DNA from: Loigolactobacillus jiayinensis
Lineage (GTDB): Bacteria; Bacillota; Bacilli; Lactobacillales; Lactobacillaceae
Length of the DNA: 64,000 nt
Direction of reading: 5' to 3'
NCBI RefSeq assembly: GCF_003946445.1
Contig: NZ_RHOF01000007.1
Span: 1 to 64,000 of the forward strand
The translations under genes were made by a program, and so were the position numbers. Positions 46,703 through 54,593 of the stretch are shown here, one piece after another (within the stretch, counting starts at the first letter, position 1; the number at the start of each line of letters is the position of its first letter). The notes under the pieces were generated by a model. The model made no database searches, was not told the DNA's origin, and saw only the letters and a list, made by a program, of their open reading frames with translations.

Positions 46703-47270
46703 AGCACTTGGCATGGTCGAAGTTATCGGATATGCCTGTGCCGTTAGCGTCGCCGATACAATGGTAAAAACTGCAGCCGTTGATATTCAAGGCTTGCAGC
46801 GCGCTAAAGGTTCTGGCTGGCTCACCATCAAAGTTACAGGTTCGGTTTCAGCAGTAGAGGCTAGTGTGAATGCTGGTACAGCACAGGCACAGCGTAATCA
46901 TCTTTATGTTGCATCCAAAGTGATTGCTCGTCTGGGTACTGGCCTTGATTCAACTTTCCTGCCGCAACCGAAGCCACCGGTGACGCCAACACCAACGCCA
47001 GTAACATCGGCCGCACCGACAGTAGTGATCCAACCCGCTAGTGTAGCCAATTCGGTAGCATCAACGAGTACGAGTGCTATCGCTGAACCAAGCTCTGCGA
47101 CGGCAACGTCAGCGGCTAATTCAGCGGCACCCAAGGCTACAGACCACTATACGTGTAACTTATGTAAAGATCCTGCTTGCCCACGCAAAAAAGGTGAGCC
47201 GCGCGCTTCATGTATTCATTTTAATGAAACTGAAGCTGAGCAAAAAAATAATTCAACACACAAAAAATAA
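46695..47270 (+). CDS. pduK: Microcompartment shell protein PduK with cysteine-rich tail
   Basis: 191 residues. Residues 1 to about 88 form a BMC domain (ALGMVEVIGYACAVSVADTM). A Pro/Thr/Ala linker of about 60 residues follows, then a tail with CNLCKDPACPRKKGEPRASC (residues about 153-172). The four cysteines plus His could bind a [4Fe-4S] cluster or zinc, as proposed for PduK proteins. GAGGGAGG precedes the ATG inside the pduH end. Confidence 0.92.
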   Translation: MNEALGMVEVIGYACAVSVADTMVKTAAVDIQGLQRAKGSGWLTIKVTGSVSAVEASVNAGTAQAQRNHLYVASKVIARLGTGLDSTFLPQPKPPVTPTPTPVTSAAPTVVIQPASVANSVASTSTSAIAEPSSATATSAANSAAPKATDHYTCNLCKDPACPRKKGEPRASCIHFNETEAEQKNNSTHKK

Positions 47271-47332
47271 GCTGCTTGCTAAGCCGTTTTTAGCAGCAAC
47301 AAATTTTAAACAATAATCAGGAGGTTGTCATT

Positions 47333-47614
47333 ATGAACAACGCATTAGGTATGATCGAAACAAAAGGTTTAGTCGCAGCAATTGAAGCAGCAGATGCTAT
47401 GGTCAAAGCAGCTAACGTTAGCCTAACTGGTTACGAACGGATTGGTTCCGGTTTAGTTACAGTTATGGTTCGTGGTGATGTTGGTGCCGTTAAGGCTGCC
47501 GTTGATGCTGGTACTTCATCTGCTGAACAAGTCGGCGATGTTTACGCTTCATACGTTATTCCTCGTCCACACAGCGATGTTGAAAAGATTTTACCAAGCA
47601 GCACAGAAAAATAA
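47333..47614 (+). CDS. pduJ: Microcompartment shell protein PduJ
   Basis: A 93-residue BMC hexamer protein nearly identical in pattern to PduA ([20 protein letters not shown], then [19 protein letters not shown] and [13 protein letters not shown]) without the longer PduA tail. CAGGAGGTTG precedes the ATG. Confidence 0.94.
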   Translation: MNNALGMIETKGLVAAIEAADAMVKAANVSLTGYERIGSGLVTVMVRGDVGAVKAAVDAGTSSAEQVGDVYASYVIPRPHSDVEKILPSSTEK

Positions 47615-47640
47615 TTTAGATAAAAGCGGTGTATTGACTT

Positions 47641-48279
47641 ATGAATGAAGAAGAATTACGTAAAGTTATTCGCAGAATTATTAAAGAAGAGACAGAACCA
47701 GGGATTCCAGTGGCTGTTTCTAACCACCATGTCCACTTAACTGAAGCGGATTACAAGGTCCTCTTTCCCCATGAAGAAATTTCACCGCGGAAATGGCTGA
47801 CACAACCTAAAGAATATGCAGCTAACCAAGTGGTCACAATTGTTGGCCCAACTGGCAATGAAATTCAGCATGTTCGGGTTATGGGTCCATGTCGCAAACA
47901 TTCGCAAGTTGAATTAGCACGGTCTGATGCCCGTACATTAGGTATCAATGTACCAACTCGTTTGTCAGGTGAACTTGATGGTACACCATCGATCAAAGTT
48001 AAGACCAACGACGGTGAAATCACGATTCAAGGTGTGATTGCAGCTAAGCGTCATATCCACATGAGTGATAAGGATGCAGCACGTTTTGGCGTTAAGTATG
48101 GTGAAACTGTTGAAGTTGCCATCGAAACTGATGGTCGGCGGACGATCTATGATGATGTCATTGCACGGCCAAATCCAGACTTTGTTTTGGAAATGCATAT
48201 CGATGTTGACGAAGCCAATGCCGCATGCGTTGGACCTGGTACAGTTGGACATATCATTCCCAAAGACAAGCGAATCTAA
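47641..48279 (+). CDS. pduL: Phosphate propanoyltransferase PduL
   Basis: A 212-residue enzyme converting propionyl-CoA and phosphate to propionyl phosphate and CoA, so CoA is recycled inside the shell. It has an N-terminal helix (NEEELRKVIRRIIKEE) resembling an encapsulation peptide, then the zinc-site histidines in VSNHHVHLTEAD (residues about 22-33) and AAKRHIHMSDKD (about 136-147). The start has only a weak ribosome binding site. Confidence 0.94.
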   Translation: MNEEELRKVIRRIIKEETEPGIPVAVSNHHVHLTEADYKVLFPHEEISPRKWLTQPKEYAANQVVTIVGPTGNEIQHVRVMGPCRKHSQVELARSDARTLGINVPTRLSGELDGTPSIKVKTNDGEITIQGVIAAKRHIHMSDKDAARFGVKYGETVEVAIETDGRRTIYDDVIARPNPDFVLEMHIDVDEANAACVGPGTVGHIIPKDKRI

Positions 48280-48304
48280 TCATTAAATGAAGAGGTGTAC
48301 TCAG

Positions 48305-49153
48305 ATGCAGACAGGAAAGAAACAGTGGTCGCTAGATACCACAAATCAAACATTGAAAGAGTTTGCTAAATTAGTCAATGGCGATAAAGCCGCCCGTAAA
48401 GTGCGCAAAAATGAGCCTTTGAAGGTTGGTGTGGATCTAGGAACATCTTCAATTGTTTTAACTGTTTTAGATCAACATGATCAACCCTTATATGGGGCAT
48501 TTGAGTACGCCAAAGTTGTTCGTGATGGCATTGTTGTGGACTACATTGGATCAATTCAGATTTTGAAGCGATTAAAAGCGCAGGCCGAAAATGTGTTAGG
48601 CCAGACGTTAACCAGTGCTTGTGGGGCCATTCCCCCGGGTACTGGGGAAAATAGCGCTAATGTGGTGGCTAACGTGATTGAGGCTACAGAAATGGAAGCT
48701 AAGGAAATTGTTGATGAACCAACTGCGGCGGCGAAGTTTCTTCGCTTAACGACAGGTACGGTTGTTGACATTGGTGGTGGTACAACTGGTATTAGTGTCT
48801 TTAAGCAAAAGCGGTTAGTTAAGGTTGTTGATGAACCAACTGGCGGCTCGCATATGACATTGGTTCTAGCTGGCTATCATCACATTCCAGCGGACGATGC
48901 AGAACTCATGAAGCGTGACCCCAAGAAAGATAGCGCTAATTTCCCGATTATTCGGCCGGTTGTGGAAAAAATGGCGACAATTACTAAGAACGTAATGGCC
49001 ACACAATTAGCTGAGCCAGTAATCGTGGTTGGTGGGGCGACTAATTTTAAAGATTTTGTCAAGGCCTTTAGTCATACATTAGGTCGTTCTGCCCTGAAAC
49101 CTGCCTTTCCACAATTTGTAACACCACTAGGCATTGCCATGTACGATAAATAG
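48305..49153 (+). CDS. eutJ: EutJ-family chaperone-like protein
   Basis: A 282-residue Hsp70/actin-fold protein. The phosphate loop VGVDLGTSSIVLTVLD (residues about 42-57) and TVVDIGGGTTGISVF (about 156-170) are visible, with GGATNFKDF near the end. EutJ genes are found inside several pdu and eut loci; the client is unknown. AGAGG before ATG 48305 favours this start over ATG 48287. Confidence 0.9.
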   Translation: MQTGKKQWSLDTTNQTLKEFAKLVNGDKAARKVRKNEPLKVGVDLGTSSIVLTVLDQHDQPLYGAFEYAKVVRDGIVVDYIGSIQILKRLKAQAENVLGQTLTSACGAIPPGTGENSANVVANVIEATEMEAKEIVDEPTAAAKFLRLTTGTVVDIGGGTTGISVFKQKRLVKVVDEPTGGSHMTLVLAGYHHIPADDAELMKRDPKKDSANFPIIRPVVEKMATITKNVMATQLAEPVIVVGGATNFKDFVKAFSHTLGRSALKPAFPQFVTPLGIAMYDK

Positions 49154-49311
49154 AAATTTATTAGCGCACTGAGCTAATAAACAACCGTATTCAGTGAAGT
49201 AGAGCCATGTTTCAACTAGGCGGTTTGAGCCGTAGTTGAATGGACATCGCCCGAAACATAGAAGTTTATTAGCGCACTGAGCTAATAAACAACCGTATTT
49301 GTGAAGTAGAG
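49151..49311 (+). repeat. Two 53-54-nt direct repeats, each with a hairpin, between eutJ and pduM
   Basis: Copy 1 is 49151-49204 and copy 2 is 49259-49311, start to start 108 nt. They differ by one substitution and one small length change. Each contains the inverted repeat TTATTAGC/GCTAATAA around GCACTGA and ends GTGAAGTAGAG, which in copy 2 supplies the pduM ribosome binding site. Between them is a further structure: ATGTTTC near 49207 pairs with GAAACAT near 49253, enclosing CAACTA/TAGTTG. Confidence 0.85.
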
Positions 49312-49320
49312 GTGGTTGCG

Positions 49321-49827
49321 ATGAATGAAGAACTCATCCAGCAAGTGCTGGCACGTTTAAAAAAACGCCAACAACAGAAGATCGATTTTTTCTATCAATC
49401 CGATCAGCCAGCACCAAGCGCAACAATCTATTATGATTACGCTAGCGTCACCGTTCAAAACGTTTCCCTTCCCTTGATTCGTGATCTTTATCGAATGGAT
49501 ACGACTAATCCTTGGGTACAGTGGTTATTGACTGGCCTTGGGTATCGTGTACAGATCACGTTAGCGGTTAGTTTTAAACAACTAGACTTTATCCCGTTAC
49601 CAATGTTGACTGCGTGGGCCCTGAAGTTTAGGACTTATCAGCAACAACCAATCGTTGCGTTCGAGCAAACACAGATCACACGGCGTGACTTAGTTTTATT
49701 ACCACAAAAAAGTGTTGTGCTAAAAACACATGCACAAAAAATTACAATGTTGGGGCAAGAAGAATTGGTCAAACGCCAGCTCGTCCTCCAAGAAAGGTCG
49801 AATCGCACATGTATATGGGAAAAGTAG
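49321..49827 (+). CDS. pduM: Microcompartment protein PduM
   Basis: 168 residues from ATG 49321 after AGAGGTGG. It starts with an amphipathic helix (NEELIQQVLARLKKRQ) and is otherwise poorly characterised as a family. Salmonella PduM is needed for normal compartment assembly. The assignment rests on position between eutJ and pduN and the PduM-like body (LPLIRDLYRM, then WVQWLLTGLGYRVQITL). It overlaps pduN by 19 nt. Confidence 0.82.
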   Translation: MNEELIQQVLARLKKRQQQKIDFFYQSDQPAPSATIYYDYASVTVQNVSLPLIRDLYRMDTTNPWVQWLLTGLGYRVQITLAVSFKQLDFIPLPMLTAWALKFRTYQQQPIVAFEQTQITRRDLVLLPQKSVVLKTHAQKITMLGQEELVKRQLVLQERSNRTCIWEK

Positions 49828-50078
49828 TCGGTAGCGTGGTTTCCTCACAAAAGGATCCTTCGTTGATTGGCCGCAAATTAATGATCGTGCGCCAAGTTGA
49901 TAGTAAGGGTAACCCGATGAATCGTGAAGAGGTTGCTGCGGATACGGTTGGTGCTGGTATCGGTGAATATGTTTTGATGGTTAAGGGTGCCGGTGCGCGC
50001 CATAGCTCAAAAGAAGATATGCAGCGCGACGTAATGGATGCAGCAATTGTTGGGATTATTGATCGTTTTGATCAGTGA
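49809..50078 (+). CDS. pduN: Pentameric vertex protein PduN
   Basis: An 89-residue EutN/CcmL-family pentamer that caps shell vertices. Motifs are GKVVGSVVSSQKDPSLIGRK (residues about 4-23), VAADTVGAGIGEYVLMVKG (about 42-60) and AIVGIIDRFDQ. It starts within the end of pduM. Confidence 0.93.
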   Translation: MYMGKVVGSVVSSQKDPSLIGRKLMIVRQVDSKGNPMNREEVAADTVGAGIGEYVLMVKGAGARHSSKEDMQRDVMDAAIVGIIDRFDQ

Positions 50079-50096
50079 TGGATAGGGATGTGAATA

Positions 50097-50675
50097 ATGG
50101 CAATCTATACTAAAACCGGTGATAAAGGCAGCACAAGTCTGTTTGATGGCGGCCGCGTTAAAAAGTATGATCTACGGGTTGAAACCTATGGGACTTTTGA
50201 TGAGTGTAACGCTCAAATCAGTGTTGCTGAAAAATATTGCCAAATGCCTGAAAACAAAGAATTACTGAAACAAATTGAATACAAAATGTTCTTTCTCCAA
50301 GGTGAGATTGCAACTCAAGATACTGATAAATTCTACGGTAAAAGTCAACGAATCGAAGCAGAAGATATTCATCTGTTAGAACGGACGATTGATAAATATA
50401 CCGCTGAATTACCACCAGTTGATACCTTTATTTTACCGGGTATGAGTTTGGCGGGGGCGCAGCTACATGTTTGCCGAACTTTATGTCGGCGAGCAGAGCG
50501 TCGGTTGGTTCAACTAAGTGAGACGGTTAAGTTCCGTCCTGAAGTTGAGCAATACGCTAATCGGTTATCTGATTTTATGTATATCATAGCGCGAGCGGAA
50601 GATCATTATGCGCAGCAACAGAAATTGGTTGATGAAGTTGTTAAACGCTACCGCAAAGCAATTGAATCAAAATAG
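50097..50675 (+). CDS. pduO: PduO-type ATP:cob(I)alamin adenosyltransferase, first copy
   Basis: A 192-residue enzyme making adenosylcobalamin from ATP and cob(I)alamin. It has the PduO signature IYTKTGDKGSTSLFDGG (residues about 3-19), YGTFDECNAQIS and the C-terminal RTLCRRAERRLVQL (about 124-137) with FMYIIARAEDHYAQ. Here the protein has only the transferase domain; the second domain of Salmonella PduO appears as the next gene. Confidence 0.92.
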   Translation: MAIYTKTGDKGSTSLFDGGRVKKYDLRVETYGTFDECNAQISVAEKYCQMPENKELLKQIEYKMFFLQGEIATQDTDKFYGKSQRIEAEDIHLLERTIDKYTAELPPVDTFILPGMSLAGAQLHVCRTLCRRAERRLVQLSETVKFRPEVEQYANRLSDFMYIIARAEDHYAQQQKLVDEVVKRYRKAIESK

Positions 50676-50692
50676 AAACGAAGTGAGTCAGA

Positions 50693-51175
50693 GTGAATAC
50701 AGAAGAAATTCGTCGAGTTGTTAAAGCCGTTTTGGCAGAAACTAACGCCGAACGTTTCTTTACTCGGCAAAACATGCAGCGGGTATTTGATGTTGCTGAG
50801 GCTAAGGCTAACGAGCTAAAAGTGGGCGTCACCATGTGTGTCGCCGATGAGGCTGGCAATGTGCGCATGATGTACCATATGCCTAATGCAAACATGGTAT
50901 CACGGACTTTAGCGCCTAAAAAGGCATGGTCAGCGATTGCTATGAAAGAACCGACAATGCAGATTGGTCCCGATATTCAACCAGGTGGACCACTTTACGA
51001 AATGAGTGGTAATCTCGATGGCCGTTTGGTTTCATTTTCTGGCGGTATTCCATTGACTTGGAATGATAAAATTGTGGGTGCCGTCGGTGTTAGCGGTGGC
51101 TTAGTCGAAGAAGATCAACTGATCTGCGAAACAGCAGTCAACGCATTTTTCAAAGGAGACAAAGATAATGGCTAG
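50693..51175 (+). CDS. PduO C-terminal-like (GlcG/HbpS family) protein
   Basis: 160 residues from GTG. After an N-terminal amphipathic helix (NTEEIRRVVKAVLAET) comes a GlcG/HbpS domain (VGVTMCVADEAGNVRMMYHMP, then AWSAIAMKEPT and GGIPLTWNDKIVGAVGVSGG). In Salmonella this domain is fused to PduO; here it is separate and carries its own putative encapsulation helix. The domain binds heme or corrinoid in some relatives. It overlaps pduP by 8 nt. Confidence 0.87.
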   Translation: MNTEEIRRVVKAVLAETNAERFFTRQNMQRVFDVAEAKANELKVGVTMCVADEAGNVRMMYHMPNANMVSRTLAPKKAWSAIAMKEPTMQIGPDIQPGGPLYEMSGNLDGRLVSFSGGIPLTWNDKIVGAVGVSGGLVEEDQLICETAVNAFFKGDKDNG

Positions 51176-52580
51176 TTTAGAAGAGCAAATTAGAAAGATT
51201 TTAGCAGAAGAATTACAAAGTGGGGCAACTGATAGTGCTCCAGCCGCTACTAACGGCGATCATGGTGTTTTCAAAACAGTTGATGAAGCAATTGCTGCGG
51301 CTAAAGCAGCACAAGAACACTTTGCTGACTGCACAATTGAAACTCGTGAAAAAGTTATCGATGCAATTAAAGAAGGCTTCCGGCCACATATCCAAAAAAT
51401 TGCTGAAGATATTCTTGCCGAAACCGGTATGGGTACAGTTGAGGCCAAAGTTGCTAAGCTGAATAATGCTTTGTACAACACCCCTGGTCCTGAAATTTTA
51501 CAACCAGAAGCTGAAACTGGTGACGGTGGTCTGATTATGTACGAATACGCACCATTTGGTGTTATTGGTGCAGTCGGCCCATCAACGAACCCTGCTGAAA
51601 CAGTTATTGCCAATGCAATTATGATGTTAGCAGGCGGTAACACATTGTTCTTCGGTGCTCATCCTGGTGCTAAAAACATCACGAAATGGACGATTCAAAA
51701 ATTAAATGAATTCGTTGAAAATGCAACTGGTTTAACTAACTTAGTTGTTACATTGGAAACACCATCGATTGAATCCGTTCAACAAATGATGCAACATCCT
51801 GATATCGCTTTGTTAGCCGTTACTGGCGGCCCTGGTGTTGTCCATCAAGCCATGATCAGTGGTAAGAAGACAATTGGTGCCGGTGCTGGTAACCCACCTG
51901 CAATTGTTGATGCAACAGCTAATCTTGATTTAGCCGCACATAACATTATTGATTCTGCTTCATTTGATAATGATATTTTATGTACTGCTGAAAAAGAAGT
52001 TGTTGTTGAAGCTTCTGTTAAGGATGAATTAATTCGTAAAATGCAGGCTGAAGGTGGCTTCTTAGTCACTGATCCAGCTGACATTCAAAAGCTAGTTGAC
52101 ATGACGATCACAGCTAAAGGGACACCAGATCGTAAGTATGTTGGTAAGGATGCAACCTTCATTATGGATGCAGCCGGTATCAGCTATACTGGTAAGCCAA
52201 AAGAAATCTTGTTGGAAGCAAAAGCTGATCATCCATTAGTAACAACAGAAATGTTGATGCCAATCTTACCAGTTGTTTGTTGCCCTGATTTCGCTAGTGC
52301 CTTGAAGACTGCTGTTGTTGTTGAAGGTGGCAATCATCATACTGCTTCAATTCATTCCGAAAACTTGCCGCACATCAATCAGGCAGCACATCGGATGAAC
52401 ACATCGATCTTCGTTGTTAATGGTCCTACTTATGCCGGCACTGGTGTTGGCCATACTGGGGCATCAGCATTAACAATCGCTACACCAACTGGTGAAGGTA
52501 CGACTACAGCTAAGTCATTCACTCGTCGTCGTCGTTTGAATTCACCGGAAGGATTTTCACTGAGAAGCTGGAGGGATTAG
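51168..52580 (+). CDS. pduP: CoA-acylating propionaldehyde dehydrogenase
   Basis: A 470-residue aldehyde dehydrogenase converting propionaldehyde (or 3-hydroxypropionaldehyde) and CoA to the acyl-CoA with NAD. The N-terminal helix SLEEQIRKILAEELQSG is a classic encapsulation peptide. The catalytic cysteine is in FDNDILCTAEKEVVVE (residue about 270), and the glycine-rich TGGPGVVHQAM lies at about 219-229. AAAGGAG precedes the ATG. Confidence 0.95.
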   Translation: MASLEEQIRKILAEELQSGATDSAPAATNGDHGVFKTVDEAIAAAKAAQEHFADCTIETREKVIDAIKEGFRPHIQKIAEDILAETGMGTVEAKVAKLNNALYNTPGPEILQPEAETGDGGLIMYEYAPFGVIGAVGPSTNPAETVIANAIMMLAGGNTLFFGAHPGAKNITKWTIQKLNEFVENATGLTNLVVTLETPSIESVQQMMQHPDIALLAVTGGPGVVHQAMISGKKTIGAGAGNPPAIVDATANLDLAAHNIIDSASFDNDILCTAEKEVVVEASVKDELIRKMQAEGGFLVTDPADIQKLVDMTITAKGTPDRKYVGKDATFIMDAAGISYTGKPKEILLEAKADHPLVTTEMLMPILPVVCCPDFASALKTAVVVEGGNHHTASIHSENLPHINQAAHRMNTSIFVVNGPTYAGTGVGHTGASALTIATPTGEGTTTAKSFTRRRRLNSPEGFSLRSWRD

Positions 52581-52581
52581 T

Positions 52582-53706
52582 ATGGAAAAAATTTCAATTC
52601 CAACTACGATCTATTCTGGTGACGATAGTTTGACCGTGTTGCAAACAGTCAAACAATCAGCAGTCCTGTTGGTTTGTGATCCATTCTTACCAGGAACACC
52701 TGGGTTGAAGTCGATTGAAGGCCAGCTTGATAGTAGTAATCAAGTCACGATTTTCTCTGATGTTAAACCTAATCCACCATTGACGAATATCATGGCTGGG
52801 GTCGAGGTCTTTAATCAGGTTAAACCACAAGTTATGATTGGTGTCGGTGGCGGTTCTGCAATCGATACAGCCAAGGCGATTCGTTTCTTCGGTGAAAAGC
52901 TGAATAAATGTGAAGTTAAATGTTTTATTGCTATTCCAACAACTAGTGGAACTGGCTCTGAAGTAACGAACACAGCGGTGGTTTCTGACGAAAAAAATGC
53001 CACTAAAATGCCAATTATTAAAGATCATTTAACACCAGATATTGCATTGCTTGATCCACGTTTGGTTATGAGTGCACCTGCTAGTGTTTCGGCTTTTTCT
53101 GGGTTAGATGTTTTGACCCATGCTTTAGAATCATTAGTTGCCGTCGATCCTGGCGCTAACGTGATTTCAACGGCCTTATCAGAAGAAGCTGTTGACATTA
53201 TTGTGCATAACTTAGTCACTTGCTATCAACATCCTGATGATTATGAAGCACGTAAAATTGTGCATGAAGCATCGAATGCTGCTGGGATCGCCTTTAATAC
53301 AGCTGGTCTAGGGATTGCTCATTCAATTGCTCATCAATTAGGTGCGCAGTTCCATATGCCACATGGTTTAGCTTGTGCCATGATGTTGCCATTAGTGATC
53401 GAATTCAACGCTCAAGATCCTAAAGTTCGCGCAAAGTATTGTAAAGCTGCAGTTAAGGCTGGCATTGGTAATGCTAACTTAAGCCCACGCCTAGAGGTTA
53501 AACGCCTGCAAAATACGATTTATAAGATGATGGATCAAATGAGGTGCCCACGGACTTTGAAGGCCTTCGGGATTGACCCAGCTGAAGCTAAAGCAAAAAC
53601 TGATGTCGTTGTTAAAGCAGCACGGGCCGATGGTACCTTCCCTGGTAACCCAATCGTTCCAACAGACGAACAGTTAGCAGCCGTTTACCAAGCAGTGATT
53701 GGTTAA
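52582..53706 (+). CDS. pduQ: Propanol dehydrogenase, iron-dependent
   Basis: A 374-residue iron-containing alcohol dehydrogenase reducing propionaldehyde to 1-propanol (or 3-hydroxypropionaldehyde to 1,3-propanediol) and regenerating NAD in the compartment. Motifs are GVGGGSAIDTAKAI (residues about 92-105), IPTTSGTGSEVTN (about 118-130) and the iron histidines in GIAHSIAHQLGAQFHMPHG (about 249-267). It starts one base after the pduP stop. Confidence 0.94.
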   Translation: MEKISIPTTIYSGDDSLTVLQTVKQSAVLLVCDPFLPGTPGLKSIEGQLDSSNQVTIFSDVKPNPPLTNIMAGVEVFNQVKPQVMIGVGGGSAIDTAKAIRFFGEKLNKCEVKCFIAIPTTSGTGSEVTNTAVVSDEKNATKMPIIKDHLTPDIALLDPRLVMSAPASVSAFSGLDVLTHALESLVAVDPGANVISTALSEEAVDIIVHNLVTCYQHPDDYEARKIVHEASNAAGIAFNTAGLGIAHSIAHQLGAQFHMPHGLACAMMLPLVIEFNAQDPKVRAKYCKAAVKAGIGNANLSPRLEVKRLQNTIYKMMDQMRCPRTLKAFGIDPAEAKAKTDVVVKAARADGTFPGNPIVPTDEQLAAVYQAVIG

Positions 53707-53760
53707 AAATCAAACGGCGGTTAAACTAACTGCCGAACCTGTATGGAACAGAGGAGGGTT

Positions 53761-54471
53761 ATGTTTATGGATGCCTATTTAGGTGAGTTTGTTGGCACCA
53801 TGATCTTGATTATTTTAGGTGCCGGTGCTGGTGCCAGTATCAACTTGAATAAAGCTTACGCTAAGGGGCAAGGCTGGTTGTATGTGGCCTTTGCTTGGGG
53901 TATGGCCGTTGCGTTTGGTGTCTATGTGGCTGCATCTTTTGGTGCACCAGGACATTTAAATCCGGCCTTTACCATTGCCGCAGCTATTTCTGGGATGATC
54001 AAATGGTCACAAGTAATAGGATTTATTGTTGCACAAATGTTGGGGGCATTTGTCGGCGCAGCAATCGTTGTTATTCATTTTTATCCCCATTTCAAAGCTA
54101 GTAAAAATGAAGCAGAAGGTAACACAGTTGGTATTTTTGCGACTAAGCCAGCTATCAACAATCCAGTTTTTAATTTTCTAAGTGAAGTTATTGCAACTTT
54201 TACGTTTACTTACATTACGTTTAATCTTGGTAATTTTACAACTGGCTTAAAACCATTTATTGTTGGCTTTGTTATCTTTGCAATTGGCGCCAGCCTAGGT
54301 TCGACCACTGGATATGCATTAAATCCAGCTCGTGACTGGGGTCCACGGTTTGCTTATACAATTCTACCGATTCCACACAAGACAGTAGCGCATTGGGAAT
54401 ATGCGTGGGTGCCAATGTGTGGCCCAATCGTTGGTGCAGCAATTGCCGCATTCTTGTTTAATCTACAGTAA
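53761..54471 (+). CDS. pduF: Aquaglyceroporin, propanediol/glycerol facilitator
   Basis: A 236-residue MIP-family channel with six spans. The two pore motifs are HLNPAFTIA (residues about 62-70) and ALNPARDWGPR (about 182-192); the second, with D after R, is the glycerol-facilitator pattern. It admits the diol substrate. GAGGAGGGTT gives ATG 53761. It may equally be called glpF. Confidence 0.9.
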   Translation: MFMDAYLGEFVGTMILIILGAGAGASINLNKAYAKGQGWLYVAFAWGMAVAFGVYVAASFGAPGHLNPAFTIAAAISGMIKWSQVIGFIVAQMLGAFVGAAIVVIHFYPHFKASKNEAEGNTVGIFATKPAINNPVFNFLSEVIATFTFTYITFNLGNFTTGLKPFIVGFVIFAIGASLGSTTGYALNPARDWGPRFAYTILPIPHKTVAHWEYAWVPMCGPIVGAAIAAFLFNLQ

Positions 54472-54509
54472 TTAAAATGTGGGGTATCAGGGAATTTAGC
54501 TCAAATCTA

Positions 54510-54533
54510 GTCTAGATTGGTAGCAACCAATCC
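54510..54533 (+). other. Hairpin and palindrome before ackA
   Basis: ATCTAGTCTAGAT (palindromic, 54506-54518) overlaps a stem GATTGGT/ACCAATC. Together with the downstream terminator this gives a structured 120-nt leader between the channel gene and the kinase gene. Confidence 0.45.
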
Positions 54534-54540
54534 TCTCTTA

Positions 54541-54567
54541 GTGAGCAACCTGAGCCTCACGTTTTTT
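54541..54567 (+). terminator. Terminator between pduF and the kinase gene
   Basis: GTGAG and CTCAC with a 10-nt loop, followed by GTTTTTT. It could separate the pdu operon from the kinase or attenuate read-through. Confidence 0.6.
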
Positions 54568-54593
54568 ATTTAATAAAATTTTGAGGTGATTCG

